From Demequina flava (GTDB lineage: Bacteria > Actinomycetota > Actinomycetes > Actinomycetales > Demequinaceae): a stretch of 64,000 nt of DNA. Made by a program: the position numbers and the translations under genes. The stretch covers positions 248,001 to 312,000 of the forward strand of contig NZ_BBRA01000001.1 of NCBI RefSeq assembly GCF_000975035.1, given 5' to 3'. Positions 7,159 through 15,938 of this stretch are shown here, in pieces. Under the pieces are notes generated by a model. The model did not search any database. It saw only the letters and a list, made by a program, of their open reading frames with translations, and was not told the origin of the DNA. Every line of letters begins with the position of its first letter. Position 1 is the first letter of the stretch.

Positions 7159-10136
7159 AGGTCCTCCACCTCACCGTTGAAGGCTTCGGCCCATACCTCG
7201 CGCGCCAGACCGTCGACTTCACACAGTTCGACGACGACATCTTCGTCATCACCGGCAAGACCGGCGCGGGCAAGTCCACGACCCTCGACGCAGTCGTGTT
7301 TGCCCTGTACGACAAGGTGCCGCGATACGAGGGCACCGACAAGTCTGTGCGCAGCCACTTCTGCACGCCGACCGACCCCACCGAGGTCATCCTCGAGTTC
7401 GAGGCCGGCGGCCAGCGGTACAAGGTCAGCCGCTCCCCGGAGTTCAAGCGGCCCAAGCAGCGCGGCGACGGTCTCACTAAGCAGGCAGCCCAGGCACAGC
7501 TGTGGATCGAGCGCGACGGGGACTGGGACGCGCTCGCCGTGCGCCCCGTCGAGGTCGGCAACGCCATCGCCGAGATCATGCACCTCAGCGCCGAGCAGTT
7601 CCTGCAGGTCGTCCTCCTCGCTCAGGGCCGTTTCCAGGAGTTCCTCCAGGCAGACACCAAGGAACGCCTCGCAGTCCTACGCAGCCTGTTTGGCACGGGC
7701 CGGTTCCGCGCAATCGAGGAGCACCTGCGGGAGGTAGCGCGCGAGCGGGGACGCGCTGTCGAGACGGCCGATGCTGCCTTGAGTGACCTGGTGACGCGCG
7801 CCGCCGCCGTGGTGGGCGACGAGGCGCCCGAGCCCGCGCAGGTGGCGCCCTGGTGGATTGAAGCGTCTGAGCAGGTAGAGACGGCTGCAACGGAGGCAAC
7901 GCAAGCGCGCGAGGCGTCCGTCAAGCGGGCCGATGCTGCGGCCAAGGCCCATACCGAGGCCAAGCAAGCGGAGGAAAAGAGGGCGCGGCTTGAGCGGGCG
8001 CGCACCACTCTCGCGGAACTCGAAGAAGGCTCCGAGGCGCACGCTGCGGACGTCGCGAACCTCGAGGCGGCGCGTGCCGCCGCACCCCTGCTGGGTGCGG
8101 TCACTTCTGCGCGCGAGGCTGAAGAGTCATTGGAGAGGGCGCGCTCTGGTCACCAGCTTGCGTGCGAGTCGGCTGCGGCCGATGACCGCCTGGCTCTGGC
8201 GTGGAGTCGGGGCGACATTGCCGATGCTGATGAAGATGCGTTGCGCGCTGCGGTCGAAGATGTGGCGGGGCGGATCGGGGCTCTCTCGACCGCTCTCGAG
8301 GCCGAGGACAAGCTGCCCGCGCTACGGACGGCGAAGACGGCCGCTGAGTCCGCGCTGGCCGCGGCCCGCGCCACCCACCAGGACCTCGTCACGCAGCGCG
8401 AGTCGCTGCCTGCCCAACTCGACACGTTGAGGGAGGCGCAGGGAAAGGCGACTGAGGCATCGGCCAGGGTCAAGGACGCCGCCGACGCGTTGGAGCGCGC
8501 GGAGAAAGCGCTCGACGCCCACGCCGGTGTCGCCGAACTCGACACCAAGCTTGCCGCTGCGCGCGCTGCGGAGGGCGGGGCGTCCGCGGTACATGTGCGG
8601 GCCGCTGAGGACCACAACGCGTTGCTGCAGCGGAGGCTCAGGTCCCAGGCCGCGCACCTCGCGCAGGCGCTGGTTCCTGGTGAGCCGTGCCAGGTGTGCG
8701 GATCGACCGAGCATCCTGACCCGGCGCGGCCGTCAAGCGATCACGTGACCGACGATCAGGTCGAGGCCGCGCGTGAGGTGATGGATGTCGCGCATGCCGC
8801 GTTGTCATCGGCGACGGCTGCGGCGCAAGCCGTGGAGCGTGACCTCGCAGCCGCGCGCTCTGCCGCGGGCGACGGTGACGAGGAGGAAGCCCAAGCCACG
8901 TTGGTGGGGGCTCGCGAGTCTCACGAGCGCGCGACTGACGCAGTGGCAGAACGCGACCGACTCGCCGGTGAGATCGAGGCGATGACGACGAAGCTCGCCG
9001 GTCTGGACGCCGACGTTGAGTCCGCGTCAGCGAAGGTAGGCGAAGCGCAGACAGCACTGGCCGCGGCAGAGAAGGACGTCGCCGATGCCGAGGAACTCAC
9101 CGGCTCCGTGCCCGAGGGCTACGAGTCGGTGCGTGAGTTCGCCGATGCGCTTGGCGAGGCACGTGCGCTGGTGCAGCGGGTCGCGAATGCTGCGGGTGAT
9201 CTCGACGAGGCGCGCCGCTCTGCCGCCACGCGAGAGGCTGAGGTTTCCGATGCGGTCGCGGGTAGTGCATTCGACTCGGCCGAGGACGCGCTTGACGCCG
9301 CGCTGGAGCCCGGTGCGCTCGAAGCGTTGGCGGCCGCTGTCGAGCAGCACCGCACGCGTCTGAGCGGCGCCCAGGCGGTCGTCGCGGAACTGTCCGGCGA
9401 GGAACTGCCCGACACGCAAGCAAACGTCCCGGCGCTCGAAGCCGCGTCGGTCGAGGCGTCCCAGGCGCGCGATGCTGCGGTCGCAGCCGAGGCATCCGCT
9501 GGCGGGAAGGTCACGCAACTGGCGACCATGCGCGCAGAATACGAGGACCGCTCTGCAGCGACGCAATCCGCGCGCGAGCAACGAGACGTAGCGCTCACAC
9601 TGGCGGACTCGGTCGCGGGAGAGCCACCCAATGCGCGCCGCATGCGCCTGGAGTCCTTTGTGCTGGCATCCAAGTTGGAGCGGATCGTCGCCGCGGCCAA
9701 TCAGCGCCTGCAGATCATGTCCGGCGGGCAGTACACGCTCGAGCACGACGACGACCGCCAGTACCGCAATGCCCAGACGGGCCTGGGACTGCGGATCGCC
9801 GACTCACACACCGGACAGTCGCGATCCACCAGGTCGCTGTCCGGCGGAGAGACGTTCCTGGCGTCACTCTCGCTCGCGCTCGGACTGGCGGAGACGGTGT
9901 CCGCGGAAGCCGGGGGCGTCCGCCTGGACACTTTGTTCATTGACGAAGGGTTCGGGTCGTTGGACGGAGACACCCTCGAGGTCGCGATGTCCACGCTCGA
10001 CGAGTTGCGCGCGGGCGGCCGCACCATTGGGCTTATCTCCCACGTCGAGGCGATGAAGGAGCAGATCCCCGCGAAGCTCGACGTCGTGAAGGCTCAGGAC
10101 GGCTCAAGCCGCATCGCCTCGTCGAGCACGCGATAG
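7155..10136 (+). CDS. sbcC: Nuclease SbcCD subunit C (Rad50-type ATPase)
   Basis: A protein of 993 residues, an SMC-like ATPase. The Walker A is GKTGAGKS at 34-41. Long Ala/Glu-rich coiled coils flank a zinc hook GEPCQVCGS with Cys512 and Cys515. The C-terminus has the signature TRSLSGGETFLASLSLALGL and Walker B LDTLFIDEGFGSLD. It opens and holds DNA ends for the SbcD nuclease in the cytoplasm. ATGA overlap with sbcD. Two copies of the GGCCGATGC motif (7766, 7928) and one GCATCGGCC (8458) fall in its coiled-coil coding region. Complete and of normal length. Confidence 0.95.
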   Translation: MKVLHLTVEGFGPYLARQTVDFTQFDDDIFVITGKTGAGKSTTLDAVVFALYDKVPRYEGTDKSVRSHFCTPTDPTEVILEFEAGGQRYKVSRSPEFKRPKQRGDGLTKQAAQAQLWIERDGDWDALAVRPVEVGNAIAEIMHLSAEQFLQVVLLAQGRFQEFLQADTKERLAVLRSLFGTGRFRAIEEHLREVARERGRAVETADAALSDLVTRAAAVVGDEAPEPAQVAPWWIEASEQVETAATEATQAREASVKRADAAAKAHTEAKQAEEKRARLERARTTLAELEEGSEAHAADVANLEAARAAAPLLGAVTSAREAEESLERARSGHQLACESAAADDRLALAWSRGDIADADEDALRAAVEDVAGRIGALSTALEAEDKLPALRTAKTAAESALAAARATHQDLVTQRESLPAQLDTLREAQGKATEASARVKDAADALERAEKALDAHAGVAELDTKLAAARAAEGGASAVHVRAAEDHNALLQRRLRSQAAHLAQALVPGEPCQVCGSTEHPDPARPSSDHVTDDQVEAAREVMDVAHAALSSATAAAQAVERDLAAARSAAGDGDEEEAQATLVGARESHERATDAVAERDRLAGEIEAMTTKLAGLDADVESASAKVGEAQTALAAAEKDVADAEELTGSVPEGYESVREFADALGEARALVQRVANAAGDLDEARRSAATREAEVSDAVAGSAFDSAEDALDAALEPGALEALAAAVEQHRTRLSGAQAVVAELSGEELPDTQANVPALEAASVEASQARDAAVAAEASAGGKVTQLATMRAEYEDRSAATQSAREQRDVALTLADSVAGEPPNARRMRLESFVLASKLERIVAAANQRLQIMSGGQYTLEHDDDRQYRNAQTGLGLRIADSHTGQSRSTRSLSGGETFLASLSLALGLAETVSAEAGGVRLDTLFIDEGFGSLDGDTLEVAMSTLDELRAGGRTIGLISHVEAMKEQIPAKLDVVKAQDGSSRIASSSTR

Positions 10137-10150
10137 ACAGGAGGCGTCGA

Positions 10151-10324
10151 ATGTCATCGGTGGGCTTTCTCGTGGGGCTGTTCCTCAGTCCCTTCGTCTT
10201 CTATGCCGTGATGTCTGGCTTCGTTGTGCGCAGGCGCGGCAGTGGCGACCAGGCAGGCCCGTCACGCCCGGTGGGTAAGACACCACCCCCGGACGAGGGC
10301 GACATTCGGCGCTACTACGAGTAG
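10151..10324 (+). CDS. 57-residue membrane protein
   Basis: A short gene 14 bases after sbcC with an excellent ribosome binding site (AGGAGG, eight bases before the ATG). The product starts MSSVGFLVGLFLSPFVFYAV, giving one N-terminal membrane helix, followed by VVRRRGSG and a polar tail ending DIRRYYE. The good Shine-Dalgarno, in-frame stop and sensible topology support it as real, probably in the sbcDC transcript. No family recognised, and no evidence that it acts with SbcCD. Confidence 0.55.
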   Translation: MSSVGFLVGLFLSPFVFYAVMSGFVVRRRGSGDQAGPSRPVGKTPPPDEGDIRRYYE

Positions 10325-10336
10325 CTCGCGCTCTGC

Positions 10337-10801
10337 TTAAGCCTCGAGGAAGGGTCCGCCGTTGAGGCTCGGACCGTCCGGCGCCGCGAACTCGATGCGG
10401 CAGATGGCACGGATGGCACTCACGAGCCACTCGGCGATCATCTCGTCGTACTCGCCCTGGACTCCGCTGAATGCCACCACGAGCCCCTCGCGGGCGATGC
10501 CGCCGGGCCACTTGATGTCGCCGGCCCTGTACAGGTGCGGCGAGTGGTCACGCATGCGAGAGGTGTCCATCCCGGTGCGTGCGGCCACGGCCGCCTTTGC
10601 GGTCGCCCACTCAACGAAGGATTCGGGGTCCTCCCCTAGGTGCGCGGTGAACAGGGCCGGGCCGGAGGTATCGGCTGGGTCGAGGACAACGACGCCGCCC
10701 TTGAAGCGATTGAGGAGGCCCTGCTCGTAGCCGCGCTCGATGGACGGGGTGATGACGTCCCACGCTTGCGCGCAGATGTCGGAGGTGATGCCGGTAAACA
10801 T
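10337..10801 (-). CDS. Possible GlcG/HbpS-like protein
   Basis: A protein of 154 residues with no signal peptide or membrane segment. The segment KWPGGIAREGLVVAFSGVQGEYDEMIAEWLVSAI resembles the GGxP-x-G-x(4)-GVSG-x-DE pattern of the GlcG/HbpS (DUF336) fold, and the KAAVAART stretch before it fits that fold's first helix. It would then be a small flavin- or heme-related accessory protein, but the match is by eye and weak. It converges on the 57-residue membrane protein gene with 12 bases between stops. Its start is 63 bases from the stop of the MFS gene upstream, so the two may be one transcript. Confidence 0.4.
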   Translation of the reverse strand: MFTGITSDICAQAWDVITPSIERGYEQGLLNRFKGGVVVLDPADTSGPALFTAHLGEDPESFVEWATAKAAVAARTGMDTSRMRDHSPHLYRAGDIKWPGGIAREGLVVAFSGVQGEYDEMIAEWLVSAIRAICRIEFAAPDGPSLNGGPFLEA

Positions 10802-10864
10802 GTGTGGCCCTTCGTTGGGTTTGTTCGTCCAGTGTGGCGCAAGCGCCAGTGCGATGGAGCGCTC

Positions 10865-12172
10865 CTACGCGTCGCTGGCCTCGGGGAGACTGCACCCCAC
10901 CACCGCGCCCGCGACACCGAGTGCGGCCAGGAGAAGCAGCGCGTACTGCGGACCCCACGCCGACAGCACCGCAGTGATGCCACCGGCTGCGAGGAGCAGG
11001 ATGCCCATCAGTGTGTTGGCGACGGCGACGTACTGCGTGCGCTGGTCCCCTTCCGCGATGTCAACCACGTAGGTCTTGCGGGCCAGGCGCGCGCCCACGT
11101 GGACCAGCGCCAGCAACAGGTAGGTGGCGGGGGCAAGCCAGAAAGCCTCGCTCGTTGCCGGAAGCGCGAGCAGTCCGAGGAACACCACGATCACGGCGGA
11201 GCTCGCAAGCGATGCCCCAATCATCAAGCGCCTCGACGACTTGTCCGCCAGGCGCCCGAACAGCGGCCCACCGATGATCCCCGCAATGCCCTGCGCCATC
11301 ACGAACAAACCAAGAGACCCCAGCCCGGAAGCGCCCTGCTGGATGCCGAGCCCCACCACGAAAGGTGGGCTCAAAGCGGCGACCAACAGCAACGCCCGGG
11401 CGGTGACGAACCGGCGGAACACGGCATCGTCCCTCCACAGGTCCTTGGCCTGAGTAGCCCAGCCTGGCCCGTCCTCCGATTGGGCCTCGGGCTCAACGTC
11501 CTCGGCGGGTTCGTGGATGGTCGCGTAGACGGCGGCGGCGATGGCCCACGCGAGCGCGGCACCGCCCAGAAGCGCGGCGAGGACGCCCACACCAAGGCTG
11601 TCCCCTCCCCACACGCGTAGCGCCAACCCGAGCGTGAGCGCCACGACGGCGGAGGCGACCGTGGTGACCCCCTTGATCTGACCGCGCACGCCCTTGGGCA
11701 CGGTCCGGCCGAGCACATTTTTGCTGGCAATCGACGTCAGCGAACGCGCCAACGCAAACACCGCGAGCGCAAGAAGCACGCCCACACCAGCGATCACGCC
11801 TTCGGCGGTCGCGGCGACAAGCGCGAGCACCGCCGTGGCGAAGGCTTGTCCGGCGGCTCCCGCGACCCACACCCACTTGCGCACCCGCTGGCGGCGAACC
11901 TTGGGCGCCCACGCGGCCTGCGGAAGCATCGACCCTGACTCGCGAATAGGCACCAGGAACGCGACGAATGCGCTCGGCGCACCCAGCGCATTCATCAACC
12001 ACGGCAACACCGTCTTGGCATTGACGACCTGGTCGCCTGTGGACTGAAGGGCCTGAGCCGCCATTTGCCGCACGGCGTTGCCCGCGACGTATGGGCGGGC
12101 GTCCTCGTTCAGGCTGTCGAGGTCCGCGTCATCCGTTTTGATGAGTTTGGAGAAGATTCGCTGGGAGGGCAC
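10865..12172 (-). CDS. MFS transporter
   Basis: Product of about 435 residues with ten to twelve hydrophobic helices and the cytoplasmic loop GGPLFGRLADKSSRRLMIG, which matches the MFS motif A at the start of the second half. It has a central charged linker (EPAEDVEPEAQSEDGPGW). The start is uncertain: the GTG at 12172 (VPSQRIFSKL) gives a polar N-terminal leader of about 70 residues before the first helix. Earlier in-frame starts add Cys/Arg-rich sequence that looks non-coding. Likely an exporter or permease in the inner membrane; substrate unknown. Confidence 0.65.
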   Translation of the reverse strand: MPSQRIFSKLIKTDDADLDSLNEDARPYVAGNAVRQMAAQALQSTGDQVVNAKTVLPWLMNALGAPSAFVAFLVPIRESGSMLPQAAWAPKVRRQRVRKWVWVAGAAGQAFATAVLALVAATAEGVIAGVGVLLALAVFALARSLTSIASKNVLGRTVPKGVRGQIKGVTTVASAVVALTLGLALRVWGGDSLGVGVLAALLGGAALAWAIAAAVYATIHEPAEDVEPEAQSEDGPGWATQAKDLWRDDAVFRRFVTARALLLVAALSPPFVVGLGIQQGASGLGSLGLFVMAQGIAGIIGGPLFGRLADKSSRRLMIGASLASSAVIVVFLGLLALPATSEAFWLAPATYLLLALVHVGARLARKTYVVDIAEGDQRTQYVAVANTLMGILLLAAGGITAVLSAWGPQYALLLLAALGVAGAVVGCSLPEASDA

Positions 12173-12428
12173 GAGTTCATGATGGCACGCAGAAAGTGGT
12201 CTACTTGCGGCTCTCCGCGGCACTGCAGTCCTGCAGCCCGCACAATTGTAATTCCGCTCTTCCGCCGCCCACGCGCGCACCACCTCCAACCCGAAGCGCC
12301 GTGTATCCGGAACAGTGAGTTGGTCAAGAGTCGGCGACTCACACCACACTTGAAGGTTCGACGGGCACAAGAAGACTTGTTCGCTGGGCGGGTGACCACG
12401 CAGCGCTGAGCCGCGTTAGACGGAAAGG

Positions 12429-14306
12429 TCAGCCCAATGTCACCAGGGCCCGTAGAAACTCCCGCGTCTCGTCATCGGTGGAGTACAAAACGGTACCGAC
12501 CATCCCGCGAGTCAAGAGCACCTTGTAGACATTGCGCACGTTGCGGTCAAATGCCTCGTCGCTCACTGCCTTCCGGCTCTTGAACGATGGGTCCTTATTG
12601 TACTCGCGCTGACTCACCCAACGGCCGTCACGGATGACCAGATCTGGGCCAAAGATCATCCCATTCCAGTCATACTCAAAACCCTGCGCCGTATACACGC
12701 ACCCCACTTGCCCCTCACCCCCGGGCTCGGACGCCCAAAGAGCAGAGGGAGGGATGTCACCTAGCCGCCGATCCTCCTTGGAGTTCCACGGCCGGCGCCA
12801 TCCATCAATGACCACATCGTCGACGAGTGCGCCATTCTTAGCGTTGGACCACGACCAACAGAAACCCGCAGTCATGCGCGCAGAGAATCCTTCGGCTCGC
12901 TTTGACTCGAGTCGGGCCTCAAGCTCGAGCGGCGAGTCCACCACTTCCACGGAGAATGCATCGTCGCCACCCCACTCCATAGGTCCGCCATCACTCAGCC
13001 CCAGCAGTCGTAGCACCCACTCGATATAGGCGGCGCTACCTCCTGCGCGGTACTGCGCGTTCAAATCCACTTGCCGCACAGGTAGGTTGCGGACAGCAGC
13101 ATGCGCACGAATGTCCGCAACGGTGCCGAGTTCACCCGGCTTCACCACTTGGTGCTCATCGAGCAGGAACACCGGGACGCGCGCAGCATCCATGAGTTCG
13201 TCGACCTGCGGTCGCGCCTGCTCGCGTACGGCCTTGGGCGTGTAGCGGGTAGTGGATGTCTCGCGGATTCGGTGAGCCTCGTCGAGGATCAGCACCTCGA
13301 GCCCGTTCTTTTCCGCGTCCATGAAGCTGTTGAAGTACTTGAACAGTTCCTGGGTGGACGACGATCCCTTGCCCGCCACCTTGCGCATCGTCTGAGTAAA
13401 AGACCGCGAACCGGTCGCGTGAAGTGCCACACGGCCCTGGCGCGCCAGCTCACCGAGCAGCGACAACGCGATCACGCTCTTTCCCGAGCCAGGACCGCCA
13501 GTCACAATGACGACCTCTTTGGTGTCGGCTTGGCGTGCGGTTTCCACCGCCCGCATCACAAGCTCGTAGGCCACCTTTTGCTCGTCGAGCAGGACGAACT
13601 GCTCGCGGTCACGAATCTCTGCGGCCGCCACTTTGAGTAGTTGCTTGGACGGAGCAATAGCCGAGGAAAGGAAGTCGTCAGCGGCACGGGCACCATCCTC
13701 CGGCGCCAACCGTGATGTCAAGAACTCAGCAAAGTCCCCGCGTCGTTGTCCGGTGAACATTCGCCCATCGGCACTGGGTGCCACCGACCACAGATCGGCC
13801 ACACCCGAGTCATTTGCGTTGTGAAGGTACGCGGCTCCCACCAGCGCATCCGGAATGTCGTCCAGCCCCTTGACGAAGTCCCGGTAGTAGCGCGCGTACT
13901 GGCCCACCTGTAGCGAGGGGTGCAACACCGGGTTGTAGGCCACACCGTCGGCATCCACCAAAGTATCTGAGTCCTCGTGCCTGCGTGCCTTGGCCCATTG
14001 TTTGAGCTCGACAACCACATAGGAAGGCGCCCCTGTGCCGGGGTGCACACCGGCGAGCACGGCATCGGCGCGCTTGCTGGTCAGCGGGAGCCTGTGCTCG
14101 AGCATTACCTCTACCTGTCCCAGCCCAGCATCGGCCAGCACGGAAGCGAGCTGCGGGATGCTGTTCCGCCACGATTGCCGCTCCCCTGCCCCCGGAACCC
14201 CAAGTCCATGAAAGAAGAACATGTCGGCAAGAGACTCCTCAACGGGTGAGAAATCGTGGCTCGCGTAGTTGGCGAGCGTGTGGGCGCTGTGGCGCACAAC
14301 CTGCAT
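12429..14306 (-). CDS. DUF2075 nuclease-helicase
   Basis: A protein of 625 residues. The N-terminal part has a PD-(D/E)XK-like signature, RADAVLAG (D81) followed by VVVELKQW (E100, K102). The C-terminal part is a superfamily 1-like NTPase: Walker A GGPGSGKS at 270-277, Walker B LEVLILDEAHR, a later LDEHQ and VYTAQGFEYDW, typical of DUF2075. The family is widespread in defence islands and mobile DNA, where it is thought to act on nucleic acid. The start ATG follows GGGAG. It diverges from a MazG-like gene, and the two share a 132-base promoter region. Contains one GCATCGGCC motif (14128). Confidence 0.8.
   Translation of the reverse strand: MQVVRHSAHTLANYASHDFSPVEESLADMFFFHGLGVPGAGERQSWRNSIPQLASVLADAGLGQVEVMLEHRLPLTSKRADAVLAGVHPGTGAPSYVVVELKQWAKARRHEDSDTLVDADGVAYNPVLHPSLQVGQYARYYRDFVKGLDDIPDALVGAAYLHNANDSGVADLWSVAPSADGRMFTGQRRGDFAEFLTSRLAPEDGARAADDFLSSAIAPSKQLLKVAAAEIRDREQFVLLDEQKVAYELVMRAVETARQADTKEVVIVTGGPGSGKSVIALSLLGELARQGRVALHATGSRSFTQTMRKVAGKGSSSTQELFKYFNSFMDAEKNGLEVLILDEAHRIRETSTTRYTPKAVREQARPQVDELMDAARVPVFLLDEHQVVKPGELGTVADIRAHAAVRNLPVRQVDLNAQYRAGGSAAYIEWVLRLLGLSDGGPMEWGGDDAFSVEVVDSPLELEARLESKRAEGFSARMTAGFCWSWSNAKNGALVDDVVIDGWRRPWNSKEDRRLGDIPPSALWASEPGGEGQVGCVYTAQGFEYDWNGMIFGPDLVIRDGRWVSQREYNKDPSFKSRKAVSDEAFDRNVRNVYKVLLTRGMVGTVLYSTDDETREFLRALVTLG
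14128..14136 (+). repeat. GCATCGGCC short motif in the DUF2075 gene
   Basis: The last plus-orientation copy before a 21-kb stretch nearly free of the motif; the next minus-orientation copy is at 14597 in the MazG-like gene. These two mark the left edge of the motif-poor zone. Confidence 0.6.
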
Positions 14307-14438
14307 TTGGACTCCCAGACAGTACGAATACTGCGCGGGAGGCGTGTTTGCCGGAGCAAAAGCCTGTCGGTGCGCTTACGTTCACGACATTAGCGCTCGG
14401 GGCTGACACTGGTTGAGACCACGTGGGAGAGTCATGTC

Positions 14439-14798
14439 ATGAGTGACAAAACCGACTCGATCGCACACCTCACCCACGAGATCCGGGAATTCGCCCGCGA
14501 ACGTGACTGGGAACAGTTCCATGACCCCAAGTCGCTGGTTCTCGCGCTTGTGGGCGAGGTGGGCGAGTTGGCAGAGCTCTTCCAGTGGGTTCCGGCGGCC
14601 GATGCCGTGGCTGAGTTCCAGGATCCCGCCCGCAAGCAGCGGGCGGGAGAGGAAATTGCGGACGTCCTTACGTACTTGCTGCGCCTCGCGGACGTGCTCG
14701 AGATTGATATCGCCGAGGACGCCTGCAGGAAGCTTGATGGGTCACGCGAGCGCTTCGTCGCGACAACCGTACGCGGTCAAGCCCCCTTAAAGAACTAA
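14439..14798 (+). CDS. MazG-like nucleotide pyrophosphohydrolase
   Basis: A protein of 119 residues of the all-alpha NTP pyrophosphatase superfamily (MazG/dCTPase/RS21-C6 type). The metal-binding helices are visible: LVGEVGELAELFQW (E-x2-E) and AGEEIADVLTYLLRLADVL (E-x3-D). Such enzymes hydrolyse (d)NTPs to NMP and pyrophosphate, cleaning the nucleotide pool or, in defence settings, altering it during phage attack. ATG at 14439 with GGGAGA upstream. It is divergent from the DUF2075 gene and convergent, with 21 bases between, to the Cas4-like nuclease gene. Role in defence is inferred only from context. Confidence 0.8.
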   Translation: MSDKTDSIAHLTHEIREFARERDWEQFHDPKSLVLALVGEVGELAELFQWVPAADAVAEFQDPARKQRAGEEIADVLTYLLRLADVLEIDIAEDACRKLDGSRERFVATTVRGQAPLKN

Positions 14799-14819
14799 TC
14801 TCTTGCGGCTCAGCCCGCC

Positions 14820-15938
14820 CTACTGCAAAGGGTGGAGCAACGTCGTCCAGTGGCCGCGAGCGTGCCCCTCCCTCAGTTCAAAGTCCGAGGCACCCCAACG
14901 TGAGCCAATCTCGGGTTCGTCTGCGAACGGAAAGCCGGTGATGCGAACCCGCCCCTGCTGTTCTACGGGTGCTATCACTCTTGCCCAGATACCCTGTCGT
15001 GCACCAGCATCATCGACCTCCAGGACATCGAACGCGAAGGCGCGGCCCGCCCGGCGGTCACCTGGGGGCGCTTCGAGGTACGCGCGGCAGACGCCGCGGA
15101 ACGGGCAGCCTCCACACGTCTTTGGCGCAGGCTTCCCGGACAGTTGTTCCTCACCACGCTCGGCAGCCAACAGCGAGGCGTGAGCTCGTTGAGCGATTGC
15201 GACCGCATCGTCCACCAACCCGGGACTGGATTCAACGAGCCGGACCTGCCCCGAGGCGTTGTGAATCTCAAGCCGAACGCGCGACACTCCGAGTTCAGCG
15301 GACACCAGCGCGGCATACAGGCGCAGTTGCAACTCATGATCCGCTTCGGCACCTTCTCTTGCGGTACCGGTCTTGTGGTCCACGATGACGACCTGTCCAT
15401 CGTGTTCCTCGACCAAGTCCGGAATCCCCATCATCCGCGTGTCAGAATCGAACAGTTGTCTCTCGATCCACGGCAACGGCGTGTACGCGTTCTTCACGGA
15501 GTCAAGTTGCGGAGACATACTCGCGAGGAGAGTGACGTGTTGAAGCCTGCTGGCACGAACATCGTCCGTAACAGAGTTCACAAAGCTACCGTGGGTGTCC
15601 GAATCGCCGAATTTGACCTTGACGCGCTCCCGGGTCAAGGCCCAGTTGGGCCACTGACTGGGTTGCGGGGGTGTCGCAGGCGCCCATTGTGCAGCGAGCT
15701 TCTCGAACGCACTGCCAGCAGAGGCACTCCAGACATCATCGAAGGCGACACCGGCGCCCGCTGCCGCCAACACCTCGTGGGCAATAATGCCGACCGCCGC
15801 TGCAGGGCCCGTCCTTCGCAGTCCGACCACGGACGGGTCCCGCCCAAAGCCAGCCTTAGCCGGACATGCTTCAAACGCTATGACCAAAGTTGGGCTGATG
15901 TATGACGGGGCCTCGGGACGTGGATACAGCCCCGTCAT
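14820..15938 (-). CDS. Cas4/RecB-like PD-(D/E)XK nuclease with Fe-S cysteines
   Basis: A protein of 372 residues. The nuclease core is complete: H54 (GIIAHE), D174 (MGIPDLVEE), D187-x-K189 (VIVDHKTG) and Q204 (ELQLRLY), the order seen in Cas4, AddB and other RecB-type nucleases. Four cysteines, C25 and C275-x2-C278-x5-C284, match the Cas4/AddB iron-sulfur pattern. The ATG at 15938 was chosen because it overlaps the stop of the DruE-like gene by four bases (ATGA), indicating coupled translation and a joint function. Likely a DNA exonuclease or nickase working with the helicase. It may correspond to one of the small accessory genes of Druantia type II, but that cannot be confirmed here. Confidence 0.8.
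   Translation of the reverse strand: MTGLYPRPEAPSYISPTLVIAFEACPAKAGFGRDPSVVGLRRTGPAAAVGIIAHEVLAAAGAGVAFDDVWSASAGSAFEKLAAQWAPATPPQPSQWPNWALTRERVKVKFGDSDTHGSFVNSVTDDVRASRLQHVTLLASMSPQLDSVKNAYTPLPWIERQLFDSDTRMMGIPDLVEEHDGQVVIVDHKTGTAREGAEADHELQLRLYAALVSAELGVSRVRLEIHNASGQVRLVESSPGLVDDAVAIAQRAHASLLAAERGEEQLSGKPAPKTCGGCPFRGVCRAYLEAPPGDRRAGRAFAFDVLEVDDAGARQGIWARVIAPVEQQGRVRITGFPFADEPEIGSRWGASDFELREGHARGHWTTLLHPLQ

Noticed and set aside
7177-7737. Second frame inside sbcC
   Set aside because: Arg/Ser-rich composition with no ribosome site; sbcC in the overlapping frame has all its motifs.
8215-9145. Near matches such as TTGCCGATGCT (8219), TCGCCGATGCC (9083) and TTCGCCGATGCGC (9140)
   Set aside because: They differ from the 9-mer core at one or more positions and were not counted as copies.
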